Below are positions 12,208 to 23,874 of a stretch of 64,000 bases of DNA, piece by piece (the stretch's first letter is position 1; each line of letters opens with the position of its first letter). The translations under genes and the position numbers were made by a program. Under the pieces are notes generated by a model, which was not told where the DNA came from, did no database searches, and saw only the letters and a list, made by a program, of their open reading frames with translations. The stretch is from the NCBI RefSeq assembly GCF_031755915.1, contig NC_083379.1, positions 27,900,001-27,964,000 of the forward strand, written 5' to 3'. Source of the DNA: Ziziphus jujuba. Its lineage: Eukaryota > Streptophyta > Magnoliopsida > Rosales > Rhamnaceae.

Positions 12208-15028
12208 AAGATTTACGAGTCCCTAACAAAGAAGAAAAATAAAAAAATCAACTTTTAAAAGAATATAAGGGGTGAGTAGCAGGAGTAACTTTTAATTTGT
12301 TATATGCCCAAATGATGGATGGGGTGCCTCAAAGATTGCATACATATCAATTTTCAGATAGTTTCAAAGTAATTATGTTACTCAATACCCTATCTTCCAT
12401 CCAACATATATGATATTTCCAATGTGTATGTATGAGAATCAATTTATACACTCAATATCATGCAATTTGACTAAATTTACAAAAATTAAAGATCGATAAT
12501 AAAGTATGAACTCCCATATGCTTGACTTAATTATTACTTTTTACTAACGTAGGCTAATGCACGACCTGGAATTATTAGATCTTCATGGCTTTTAATGCAA
12601 AAGCTAACGAGTATGGCTAAAAGAAAAAAAAAAAAGGATAGGATATAATAAATCGAAGAAAGCTAAAATTAAATATCAATGAATAAATTACTTGTTAAAT
12701 TTGTTTCTTTCTTAGATTTTTTTTTTCTTTTTATTGTATTTATTTTTTACCTTTAAATCACACATTTTTTTTTTTGTTTTGCTTTTCTTTTTTTTTTTCT
12801 TTTTTTTCCTATTCCACTAAACCCCAAACTTATTTTTTCTTCTAAATACACATTTAAAACCTCCAATTTACACAAAAATACATGCTAAAGCCAAATTCAC
12901 CAAATACTTAACCTCCAAACTTCACTTTTTGTTTTTTGTTTTTTGTTTTTGTTTTTTTCAACTCTTTAACAAACTGACAAGCATATTCATATCAATTCAT
13001 TTGAAGCACTCTTTATAGTATGTTCAAGGTAGGGAAAAAGAAGCTTAAGGCTCATAAAAGGTAAGTAAATATGGTTTAATGAACAAATGGCTCCAGTATG
13101 CATCTTTGTGCATCCTAAAGGCTCAAATAGAGTACTAGTGGAAAATAATATTTTAGGTAGGCTTAAAAGACTCAAACTTAAACAAACTTGGCCTAAATCA
13201 TGTTCTTAGTAATGCATTTACCTAGGATTGCACCTCAAGCAATAATCAAGCAAGTTCTAGAGTTCAATTAATAATAAAGTACTTTAATTTATGCAAACCT
13301 TGTTCAAAACCACAATCTAAATCATGCATTATTGATTATGTGCTCAAAATTTATTGAACGTAACAACATGTGAATATAATTTTAGGCATTTAAGCATACA
13401 CAAAAACAAATCCACTATTTAAAATCCAATTTATTTTCAATCATAGTTTTATTATCAGCTCATTAAAGTACTTAAGAAAGCAACACAGAAAGAAAAATTT
13501 TTCCTTAATTTTTTAATAATAATAATAATCGAGAAAAACATAAATTACATGCAAAAAGTAAAAATATTTTTGGACTTTTAAAAACTTTTATGGAGAAAAA
13601 TAAAAACCAAAACTAAGATGCATAAAAATGAATAAAAACACTTAAAAGACAAGATTTAAAAGATGCAAAGCATGGTTTTCACCTCCAAACTTAAAATGAA
13701 CAATGTCCTCATTGTGAAAAACCTAAAATAAATCAAAAGAAGTAAAAGGTATAGAATACTCCCCTTTTAGGACATGGAATGCACCACGCATTATGAAAAT
13801 TTGGAAAAAACCTACATGGTGCATTTTCCCTACACACTATGCGGCTAAAGAAAAGGGCATGTGCTCATGCAAGATGATGCACTCCACTACATATTAAAGG
13901 TGGTTGTACTTTAAAGAGCTAGGTTGAGCCTCAAAATTCTTAAAATCGATCTTTTGCTCTTTTGTACTTAAACATCTTAAAACCTTGCAAGAACTCAAAT
14001 AAAACACATCATAACATTCTAGAAATAGGAAAATAACTAAAAACAACAAGAATAAATAGATAAATAACAAGTAAAGATAGAAACTTGATTTGCCTCCCAA
14101 GAGACTTGTTTAGAGTCATTAGCTTGACTCCTTCCTTTTGAGGTACAACCTAGATTAAATATATAAATGATGTCATCCTCATAATATTGTCTAAGCATAG
14201 GATAATGGTAATTGGGCATAATGATAATCTTGTGGCCTTGGAAAGCTTTTAGGTCCTTGTACTATATAAGTCTCAATTTGAATTAAATGTATGAGTTGAA
14301 CTTTCTTTTTGGTAGGTTGGATTCCTTTAGGTGTAAAAATGCTTTGTTTGCTTCTTTTAGAATGCATTCAACCTCAATTGCATGTTTAGAGCATGTATAT
14401 ACATCTTGGATTCTTAAAAATTCAATATTTGACTTGAAAGGTTGAGATTTAGCCTTCATTGATAAGCAATCTTCATGAAGTGCTTCTGTAACTTTATGCT
14501 CACTAGATTTAGACAACACTTGGCTTAATTGTTTCCTTGACTTGTCGTCTTGATGATCCTTAAGCCCTTTTTGCAATAAATTTGAAGGAAAATTAGAAAA
14601 TTCCCATGAACTATTGATAGTGCGTTGAGAAACTTCTTCCGATGGGCAATCTTTGTCATATGTGTCTACCTCATTAAAAGCTTTTGCATTTCACTTCTTA
14701 TAAACTCCTCTTCACGTTCTTTAATCCTTTTGTCATCATTATTTGGCTCTTGAAAGAATCCAAATTCATCAATTTGTTTATTAGAACTAATCTCCATGTT
14801 ACTTTCCAAGTCTTCTTGAGTTCCTTGGGAAAAAAGTTGTTAGTGGTTGCTCAAATTGAACTTGAAAGTTTGCACTTCAAAAATATTGATCTTGCAAATT
14901 GCAAATCACTTCATAACATTTAGAAAATGTTTCCTTAAACTTTCAGTAGACTTGGTAAAGATATGCTCATTCGATTATTTTGAAAAATTTGAATTGTCAT
15001 ATTATGAATAACTTTGCTGATCACTCCA
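12193..15028 (-). other. A1 internal region, non-coding by eye
   Basis: This is most of the A1 interior. It holds T-rich tracts (12706-12960), A-rich tracts and short frames (for example 14283-14576 minus, 97 codons), none with a recognisable domain. No RT or integrase motif is visible on either strand. The minus-strand frame at 14283-14576 may be a spacer remnant of gag or pol, but nothing supports a function. Confidence 0.5.
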
Positions 15029-15244
15029 TCAAAAATTATTTGTGTTAGAATAAAAGTTATGTTGCTTTGGAAAGTCCTCGAATGAGTCATCTAGAGCAAA
15101 AGGATTCCCCACTTGATAATTTTCACTTAAGTGATTTCCTCCACACCATTCATATGTTATAGTTTGAACCCCAAAATTTGCAACTCGTTTATATTGTCCT
15201 GTAAAGTCTTTAGTTAAATCATCCGAAGCAAAAGGATACCCCAC
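15029..15244 (-). pseudogene. Gag remnant of A1
   Basis: A 71-codon frame, about 400 bp inside the PBS. It contains the string EWCGGNHLSENYQVGNPFA, which resembles the C-terminal gag zinc-finger region of Athila/Tat-type gypsy elements (C-x2-C-G-G-x-H pattern); the first and last cysteines are replaced by tyrosine here. A GNPFA/YPFA phrase occurs twice in the frame, suggesting a short internal duplication. Frame breaks on both sides make it a remnant. Position, strand and motif agree with gag; confidence is moderate because the piece is so short. Confidence 0.5.
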
Positions 15245-15623
15245 TTGACATTCTACACTTAAATGATTGCTTCCACGCCATTCACGAGATATAGCTTAAA
15301 TTCCAAACTTTGTAACTTGTTTAGACATGATAGCAAGATCTTTTTGTAACTCGATAAAACTTTCACTTAGGAAACTAGCTGATACCGCATAATCCCAATA
15401 AAATTGATGACCATAAGCTTGATATTCCATGATTTTCCTAAAAAGAAAACACTAACAAAACAAAGGTTAAAATTAATTGCAAGTTTCACCTAGCAAACAA
15501 TTAAAATCAAACCCTAATATGCAAACTAAAATTGAAATAACAAACATAAACAAAAGTTGAAAATAAAAAAAACAATGTACAAAGTACTACCAAACCCAAT
15601 CCGAATTAATATTAATGCCTTAA

Positions 15624-15641
15624 TCCCTGATAATGGTGCCA
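15624..15641 (-). other. A1 primer binding site
   Basis: On the minus strand TGGCACCATTATCAGGGA, six bases inside the 5' LTR. It is a variant of the TGGCGCCGTTGYCGGGGA primer site; the differences include GCG to GCA, a likely CpG decay. Confidence 0.7.
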
Positions 15642-15647
15642 AAAATT

Positions 15648-17327
15648 TGATGTGTAAAATTAACTCGCAAGTACACGAATCGTTTTCAAGTAATAAAATG
15701 GTAAAATAGGACTGTCGTACCTAAGGGATTAGGAGTTAAGTACTATAGATTATTAGCTTTTGGTAATATTTGACCTTGTAATTAAGATGGCAATTGAAAA
15801 TCAAATAAACTAAATTAAACAAAAGCAAGCAGTTAAAATTAATCAATTTAGTAGAGAGCGAATTTAATAATTATAAATACTAGGTCATTTGATTTCACCA
15901 CTAAATATTCCAATTTCATTACTTAAATATGTGAATTTAATTAGCTAGTAATTTTGTTAACCACACTTAATCACAAAATTAATCAAAAGTAGTTTCCACT
16001 CACAATTGATAATATTTACATAACATAATTTATTTCTTTCGGCCTATAAATTAAATCATGCAAATTCATTAAATAGTTTAAACAAATAATATGGCATAAG
16101 ACATAACTATTTTCCAATCAATTATGCATTGATGTAAATCATTGTAGATCCATAATATTATCCTTTTTGGCATATGAAAGCATTAAGCATACCAATGATT
16201 TATTAACAAAATATATTACTAATTAAATAAAACTCAACATATATCAAAGTAATTAAACCTTCATAGTTAGGGTTACATCATAGCTGTAGCTATGAAATTA
16301 GTTCATGGCAAAAATAAATTAAACATCCATAATTATTAAAAACAAGGTTCATAATTAAAGAGATAAGAGAAGAGAATAAAAATTGGTGAAGAAATCCTCA
16401 AAAGCTCTCAGGTCGTGGTCTTCTTCTCAAAGCAAACCCATGTCTTTGCCTTGTCCAAACTTTCCAATTGATCTCTCAAAACTCAAAAACCCCCAAAATC
16501 TTAAAACCCTTAAGAGAAATTAAGAAACTCCCAAAATTTAGTTTGTTTCTATTCAAGCCTCCTAAAAGCTTCTAAATAACTTTCTAAATTTGTATATCTT
16601 CTTTCAATAAGGTGGGGGCTATATATATAGGATTTTGGAGACCTTTTTCTCTTTTTGTTTTCAATGTGAGACTCTTGCAAGATATCTTTTTCAAGTCATC
16701 AAGAGGGTTACGAATTTCTTGTATAAGAAGGAAACTTGATATTACTTGCTCCCCATAAATTTCCTTTTCATAATTCCTTCTAGAAATTTGTTAATTAGTT
16801 TAATTTACCTTTAATGAAGCATGCGATATGACATGTGCCTCATTAATAATAAATTAATCAATTATCACCATTTGTCCTAACCTTGGCCCTTGGATTATCT
16901 TGATTCCTCTATTAATTAATGGTGGAGATTTAACTAGAATATTCCTTTTATAAATTCCAAGCCTCAAATGAAGATATCTTTTTGCTCCACCTTGAAATCC
17001 AAAAATATGCGATAATTAAAATCGTTAGATCGTGTGGAATCATATGATATCCATTTCAGCTATAAAATTCCTAACGGAATTTTTATAGAATTTTCAAGGA
17101 ATCTTTAAAAATCTTCTTACTGCTTGGTCCGTTTGGATCTATTCTTGGTTCCCACCATAATTCAACCTAAGAAATCCATTTTTATGAATGTTTTCTTGAC
17201 ATTCTTCCTCCTTCTTGTAGATTTAAGAAAATGCATAACTAAGTATCATTCCATAACAAATTAACACAACCTAACAAATAATAAGCTATAAATATGGCGT
17301 AAAATCATCAATATTTTAGGCCTAATA
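15648..17327 (-). repeat. A1 5' LTR
   Basis: A 1,680-bp partner of 10459-12192. On the minus strand it begins TATTAGGCC (the other LTR has TGTTAGGC, so the terminal TG is mutated) and ends in ATCA next to the PBS. Confidence 0.83.
16620..16629 (-). promoter_or_regulatory. Probable TATA box of A1 5' LTR
   Basis: A TATATATATA stretch preserved at the same place in both LTRs (also 11483-11492), flanked by the conserved GCCCCCAC on the minus strand's downstream side. Confidence 0.45.
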
Positions 17328-20239
17328 TAGAATCTTAATGTGTTTGCTTTTGGCTTTATCCTGTTTTGCATGAATAGATTCCAAGAATTTCAAGTAGAAA
17401 ATCTCTTAAGAAAACTTGTTTTCCTTTACTCCCTCTTAAACTTGGTTTTGAATTTTCAAAGAAATTCCTTTTGTTTTCCTCCTAAAGATTTAGTTTAACT
17501 TTATCTTGAGAAATTGTGAACTTTCTACTTGTTTGTTTGGATCAAACTGAAGAGCTTAGCCTTTAATTTTCAACGAATTTCTTTTGATTCTTCTATGGTT
17601 TATATATATTTTTATTTGTTTTTCTTATATATTTTGAGTAACTAACGCATGTGTTATGGTTGGTATTGGTCCTTTTTAATCTTTTAAATAAAACTTTACA
17701 TTTGTTGGTTTTGTTAATTCTAAAAGCTAATGTGATTAAGGATTAAAGTTGTGACTTGTATTTGAGGGTGTTTTTCTTTCTAAAAGTATTAAAATTGTGT
17801 TTTGTCTGTTGGTGTGGATCTTGTCTGGTATTAGATTGAACCTTATTTTGCTTTTTAAGAAATTGATTATTTGATTTTCGTTGGAACTTGAAAGTTAGTT
17901 TACTTTGATTTCTTTTAATCTTTCAGTGTGGAATTGAATAAATGGGTGGTTTCTAAATCTTCATTTGAGATTGAATGGGGTTACAAGGGAATTTTATTAA
18001 GCATCGAAGCACCATAATGGATTTGACTAAACTTTAAAATTAGGAATTGGAATTATTTAGTTCGGTACTTGAGCCTAAAATGGATAAAAATTGTTAAGGA
18101 AGGACTACATACTGGAAGGTAAGTGAAATGGAAGTGTATAAAGGTTAATGTTGTATGTTATTTAGTTTGTGTGACAAAATTTTGTTTCTTTGTGGTTTGG
18201 ATTTGTGGTATAATGTGCTAATTGAATTGTTGAAAAGAAGTTAAATATTAGACGAATGGATTAAATAGTAGATTGAAGTCTAATTAAGCATGATTTTAAT
18301 TTTATTTGAGGACTTTTGGATAATTGAAAATGTTTTTAAAAGATTAAGTTTAGATCATTTTTATGTATTTTGGAATACATTTGGAATGTAACTATTTTTT
18401 ATAAGGTTAAGAAATTGATTTTTCTTAAATTGATGATTTTTGGAACAATTTTGTAAATTATGAGCTTTATAAAGTATTTTGGACTTAAATGATTTAAATT
18501 TTGATGTTAAGCTTTGATAAATTTTACATGTAAATATTTTTGGACCATTTTTTGATTCTTGGATGTTAAATTATGTTTTCTAGACAACATGTTAACTATT
18601 ACATTTTGTTTTAATGAAACTTTGATTTGTGGATGGGTTTTATAGTGGAAACATTTTGTTACGGTGGAGAGTGGGGAGTGAAAACACCAATGCAGCAGAA
18701 AACAACCGTATGAATTGGAATCCACAACCGAGATGATTATAGATTGTTGATTGATGGTTGGTATATTGGTTTGGTGTTCGCTGTAAAGAACCAAACTTAA
18801 TAGTAAAAAAATGTTGATAAAGAGAGAAACTATAGATTAATGAATGGTGTATTGTTTTGGTTGATTTGAATAACTTAATATAAAGATTATGAAATACATG
18901 GTTCTCCACTCCTTTGTTTTTAAAGTGTGTTTTGGTTTAAAAAGTTTGTATAGTATACTGTTTAAGTTGAGACCTAGTAACTTGTAATGGAAGAAAAGGT
19001 TTGTATGGTTCATTAGTCTATCTTTTGAGTAAATGTGTTTCGGATTAAGAGTGATAGTTTGGTTATAAATTAAAACCTTGGTACTAAATCCAATAAGGGA
19101 GCACTATATTGGATTGAGAAAGAGGATCATTCTTAGATTAAGGAGTCATCGGACTGCACTATGAGTGGGGCTTTTCTGAATCCTAAGTATTTCCTTGCCT
19201 ATATTTATGTGATAATGAGTACTTCATTCATCTATTCATGAGCATGGCATTTAGAGATTGTATATGAATGGTCTTGAATTTTTATTACATGCTTTTTGAT
19301 TTACAGTTCTTGATATTATATTTAATTATGTTATTATTTTGAAAAAGTTTCTTTGGGTATATTGTATATTTAGGTAATGGCACAAGATTGGTATAAGCAT
19401 ATTGCATCGAGCATAACATACAATTGAACATATCATTCGAGCATGTTTTATGAAAAGTGATTTCCAAACTTATTTTGGAAAAGTACATGGGTCTAATTTT
19501 GAAAACTAGTTTTAAATAAATCTTTAACCCTAGTAAAAGACTAATGATATATGGATATGAATATATGATTGGACATGATTACTGATTTGATTATATTATA
19601 AAGAATTGTTTCTTATCACTAAGCTTAGTTTAACCAACATAAAGAGTAAAGATAAGATTGCCCTATGGCCTTGGTTTAATCACCATGGGAGACAGGCAGG
19701 GCTGTTCTGTGGCCTTTTGGTTGATCATCACCTTGAGACATACAAGCTTATCATCTGGGTTTGGTTTGGTCACCAAAGACCAAAGTTAGAGGTTAGGGTA
19801 TGATGATTATGATGATGATATTGTGATGATATTGATTATCTCCATAAGTAGTTGAGATAGGATTTGGTTATTTACATGATCACATACCTTGATTTGTTCT
19901 TGTATATGAAGTGACAAATTTTTCTATATCATGTCTAGTTTTGTTCTTGGCATGTGTGTCATATAACGGATTTGCTTAGTCCAAGCATACAATGATTTAT
20001 TTTTTTATGTGTTATGTGCCAAGTTGTTAGGATTTCTTGTTTACTAAAACCTAAAACCTTGTAGCATGTACATTGCATTTATAATGTGGTTATATGTATG
20101 CTTGTTATTTTGACATTCAAAACTAGACTAATTTTAGAGTGAGCAATTAAACCCTTCAATGAGTACTTGTACTTACCACTCAATTTTCCAAATTTACTTG
20201 TTTTAGGGAAATAAGTGAGCTTAATTGGATTTTGGAGTC
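17328..20239. other. AT-rich interval, possible old chromovirus LTR
   Basis: No coding domain is visible. Minus-strand frames at 18507-18909 are low-complexity and unsupported. The stretch near 20150-20240 (GAGTACTTGTACTTACCACT, GGAGTCGTAGG) has the feel of the R/U5 part of long chromovirus LTRs. That is only a resemblance; no termini, PBS or partner copy were found. Confidence 0.35.
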
Positions 20240-20244
20240 GTAGG

Positions 20245-21033
20245 TGATGTAAATCCGCCCGTGCCTGCACAACCGTCAACCCGCTGGAGTGCTGACCCGA
20301 TACGGATGAAGACCGGGCTGATCAATAGGGCTCAAAATAAGAGATTTAAGGACAACCTTGCTGCCTTTATGCAGGGAGTAACTTATTCTCAAGAGGGCTT
20401 GTCCATACCTAAAGATACAAGACCTGGTTTGAGCATACAAATGGTGGAAGTCGATACGGACCCGGATAGCAGTTTTGGTGCATTTATGGATTCTGGGCAA
20501 TGATATCACTAGGAAGTCACGGGAACTGGTCAAGGCCGAATCTAAGCGGGTCATTTAAGTGGTGTTCGCATGAGAGAAAAATTGGCCAAGTTTTGCTGTA
20601 TTTTCCGCTGGCTTTACTGTATTTTGCTGAGTTGGCTCTTTCTCTTTCCTTCAAGCAAGGGCAACGTGTGGGACTCCATAATAATATTATTTGGCATTTG
20701 ACAAAGCACATAGAAGCTGATTTGGAGCTCAAATTGGTCAAAAATTTGTCAAAGTAAACTTAGTCAAATAGCTTGAATTTTATACAGAAAATTATTTGTG
20801 AGATTGAATTCTCTTTACTCTTTTGAACACCAGAAACACTATTAGTGAATGAGTATTTTATTTTGCCTTATTAATAGGCCTTTCATCACTTGTAATGGCG
20901 TCTTTATTATATACCAAGGCAGTAACCTAATCATAATTGGTTAGGGGTCAAGGTGACCATTACAACTTGAACATAATTAGATCCAGCCTAATATAATACA
21001 GGTTTAGGCGCAGGTCATCCTAGGTTCGTATAA
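20245..21033 (+). repeat. G1 5' LTR
   Basis: Starts TGATGTAAATCCGCCCG and ends CGTATAA, where other copies have CGTATCA (one mutation in the terminal CA). At 789 bp it is shorter than the G2 LTRs (1,092-1,127 bp) because a block of the middle part is missing. The first 260 bp encode an open polyprotein-tail frame of about 90 codons. Confidence 0.92.
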
Positions 21034-21035
21034 TT

Positions 21036-21048
21036 TGGTATCAGAGCC
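21036..21048 (+). other. G1 primer binding site
   Basis: TGGTATCAGAGCC, complementary to initiator methionine tRNA, two bases after the LTR. Confidence 0.88.
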
Positions 21049-22151
21049 GAATTTTATTCAGGTTTGATCTATATTTATTTGTTTTATTTGTTTTTATGTT
21101 ATTCTGTAATTTTAACATTAGGTTAAGGTTGCTTCTATCATCATACATGTTCTACATCTTTAAAAACAAAAATAAAAAATTTCATTCCTAGTTAAATTAG
21201 GATTTCCTAGGTTTACCGTATTTTTACTTCCTAGTTTGTTGGTCGTTTTTCATCATTGTTCTTGTTAATTTTGGTTTTTTTGATTTTTATTTATTGTTTT
21301 AGTCTTAAATATTTGCATTCATATATTCAAAAAAAAAAAAAAAAAGAAAAGCCGAACAAATATAAAAAGAAAAAAAACTGCACAATTTGTATTTTGTTTG
21401 GGAGGTCATGGGTTTGGTGATTGTTTGGTGTTGATTCTTGCTATTGCAGTTGTCTTATGTGAGTTAAAAAAATTAAAAAAAAAAAGAAGAAGAAAAAGCC
21501 AAACAATTTTTTTTTTTTTTTCAGTTCGTTGAATTTGGTGTTGAAATTTCTTGGAGCTGCTGTTTTGTTGATTATTTTTTCAATATTTGGAGCTTCTAGA
21601 GAATTATTTCTGTTGCAGGATATTTGAATTGTGGGTGGTTAAATTATTTGGATTAAAATTAGTTAAAGGATTTGATACAAAACTTGAATTACAAGAACAA
21701 CAACCAACACTATTCTTTAATTTTGTTCGAATTGCTTCTTGTTCGTGTTTGTAATTCTTTTTCTAAAATTTTATTCTTGAATCCTTATTTTCTTACCATT
21801 TGGTTTAGTTCTTATTGATTCCGAAATTTTCCTTGTTAGTTGCCTTATTTTGCCTAGAAAAGCTGAAAACTAGATTTCACCAATTCATTCGGTATTGCTT
21901 GCTTTTGCTACTGTTTTGTTGATAAGTTAAATTAAAACATACTTGTTCTCTAATTTTTGTTTTATGGGTGTTTTAATTAGAACTTTGAGATAATTCATTA
22001 AGTGGAAAAAGGCAAGAGTGTGTGAGCTTAAAAGAGGGTAAAAGCCGAAACTAGTGTGAAAACACGAGCATCGAGACCTTAATTGAGTGAAATACGTGAG
22101 GGAGTGATTTTTTGTTGAGAATATATTTTATTTTGTATTATTTGTACTAGC
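21049..22151 (+). other. G1 untranslated leader
   Basis: A 1.1-kb T-rich leader with A-tracts (around 21329-21345 and 21471-21485). It is shared in order with G2, G4 and, in part, G5. It has no long frame. Its 3' part holds a conserved hairpin and the conserved string GTGAGCTTAAAAGAGGG before gag. Confidence 0.75.
21924..21985 (+). other. Conserved leader hairpin (G1 copy)
   Basis: AAGTTAAATTAAAACA (21924-21939) pairs with TGTTTTAATTAGAACTT (21969-21985), about 15 base pairs with one bulge and a 29-nt loop. The same stem occurs at the same place in G2 and G4, about 170-230 nt before the gag ATG. This is the region where retroelements carry dimerisation or packaging signals. Confidence 0.5.
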
Positions 22152-23340
22152 ATGGCAGATTCAAGGTTGAGGAAAGGAGATCGACCACTAAGAATCAATG
22201 AAGAAGAATCTGTAGGATTCCATGGTGATTCCCGCACTACAGGGAATGGTGAGCAAACGGACATGAGGACTATCTTGGAACAATTGCAGTGGATGAATGC
22301 TCAATTTGACCATATATATCAAAGGATGGATAAAATAGAAACATCTCATGGAGGACCAAATGTGAGGCAAGAGTTCCATGGAGGTCGATGTTGAGGTCGA
22401 GGAGGCCATGGACGACCTAGAAAGGAGTTTGAGGAGGAAAATTTTGGAGATGATTTCGAGGAAGGAATGGATGAAACACTTGCTGTTCAAGAGAGGCGAG
22501 GCCATAGGAGGCATAGGAAAGAGGAGGTAGATGATGATCTTGGCAACATCAAGGTAAACATACCACCTTTCATGCAGAAAAGTGAGCCGGAGGCTTACTT
22601 GGAATGGGAGGAGCATATGGAAATGATCTTCGATTGCCACAACTACTCAGAGGCTAAGAAGGTGAAATTGGTAGCAATGGAATTTGGTCATTGTGCATTT
22701 CGATGGTGACCCAATGAACAAAACACCCAAAGGAGAGTCGGTGATGACTTGATCACTACATGGAGACAAATGAAAGGAGCCATGAGGAAGTGGTTCATAT
22801 CATCACACTATCATAGGTTGCTGCACCAAAGACTTCAATCTTTATCTCAAGGAACTAGGTCTGTGGAGGGTTATTACAAGGAGATAGAGATGCTTATGAT
22901 GAGGTTAAGTATGAATGAAGATATAGAATCAACCATAGCAAGGTTTCTTAGTGATTTGAATCGTAAAATAGCCAATCAACTAGAATTGCAACAATATGTG
23001 GAATTGGAGGAGATGTTGCACGTGGCTATTAAATTAGAGCATCAATTCAAGAGGAGGGGTGTAGGCTCACAGTTTGGAGGTGTTTCTAACAGCAGAAGAT
23101 CAAATCCAAGTGGCTAGGGAACAATCCTACCTTTGAAAACAAGCCAAAGCTGAAAGTTGGAGAAGAAAGTTCAAATCGGCCAAAAAAGGAGTCCAAAGTT
23201 AAATCTATCCAAGCGCCAAAGAATGAGGTAAAATATGATCCTAAATCTTCAAGATCTAGAGAAATTATTTGTATTAAGTGCCAGGGATGAGGACACATCG
23301 CTAGCCAATGCCCGAATAGAAGAATCATGGTGTTAAAGGA
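22152..23340 (+). pseudogene. G1 gag
   Basis: The ATG at 22152 begins MADSRLRKGD, matched by the starts of G2, G3 and G4. Next come a charged, Arg/Gly-rich stretch, then the Retrotrans_gag domain (YLEWEEHMEMIFD at about 22595, through FLSDLNRKIANQLELQQYV at about 22945-23000), and a zinc knuckle CIKCQG-GHIASQC at about 23275-23310 with a TGA in the middle. Stops lie at about 22393 (CGA-type) and 22706, where a Trp has become TGA. A one-base deletion near 23115 shifts the frame relative to G2. Gag would form the particle and bind RNA. Broken. Confidence 0.88.
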
Positions 23341-23425
23341 CAATGGTGAGCTAGAGTTCGATAGTGATGAAGCTGAAATTGAGTTTGAGTAAGAAAAGGG
23401 AGACTTTGAAGAGGAACTCGAGACT

Positions 23426-23830
23426 TTGCATGCATCCAATGCCGAATTAAACTTGGTTTCTAGGAGAGTACTTGCTGTATATAAGGATGAGGACCAAGTT
23501 CAAAGGGAAAACATCTTCCACACCCGATGTGAAATCCAAGGTAAGATTTGTAGCATGATAATTGATAGTGAAAGTTGTACAAATGTAATTAGTAACATTA
23601 TGGTTGATAAATTAGGCTTAACAACTATTAAACATCCTGAACCATATACATTACAATGGCTTAATGATAGTGGTGAGATGAAAGTGAATAAATAAGCCAA
23701 AGTAAAATTTAGCATAGATAAATATGTGGATGTTATTTTGTGTGATGTTGTGCCTATGCATGCTGGACATATTCTATTAGGTAGACCATGGCAATTTGAT
23801 AAAGATGCTACTCATATGGTTGAGAGAATC
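23426..23830 (+). pseudogene. G1 aspartic protease
   Basis: Continues the gag register after the knuckle. The conserved approach MIIDS-SCTNVIS at about 23555-23590 is the retropepsin active site, but the catalytic DSG is DSE here, so the enzyme would be dead. ILLGRPW at about 23770-23792 is the conserved C-terminal protease motif. A stop at 23692 (Gln codon to TAA) and a later frame change interrupt it. G2 keeps DSG at the same place. Confidence 0.85.
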
Positions 23831-23874
23831 TTGTTGTTTTTAGATTTAAAGGTAAGAAGGTCAAGCTGGAGCCA

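Larger units (their letters stand above)
10459..17327 (-). mobile_element. A1: gypsy element with long LTRs, nearly gene-less
   Basis: Direct repeats at 10459-12192 and 15648-17327, both starting TGATGTRTAAAATYAACTCG on the plus strand, flank 3.45 kb of internal DNA. The flanking pentamers TAAAA and TAGAA form a 4-of-5 TSD. On the minus strand a PBS TGGCACCATTATCAGGGA follows the right LTR and a G-rich PPT precedes the left LTR. This PBS resembles the TGGCGCCGTTGYCGGGGA type used by Athila/Tat elements. The internal region has no protease, RT or integrase, only a gag-like scrap at 15029-15244. It is therefore a non-autonomous element of the large-retrotransposon-derivative kind, or a heavily deleted copy. 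Confidence 0.85.

Noticed and set aside
18507..18909. Overlapping minus-strand frames of 89-95 codons
   Set aside because: Low-complexity composition, no domain, two frames overlapping each other in AT-rich DNA; no support as genes.
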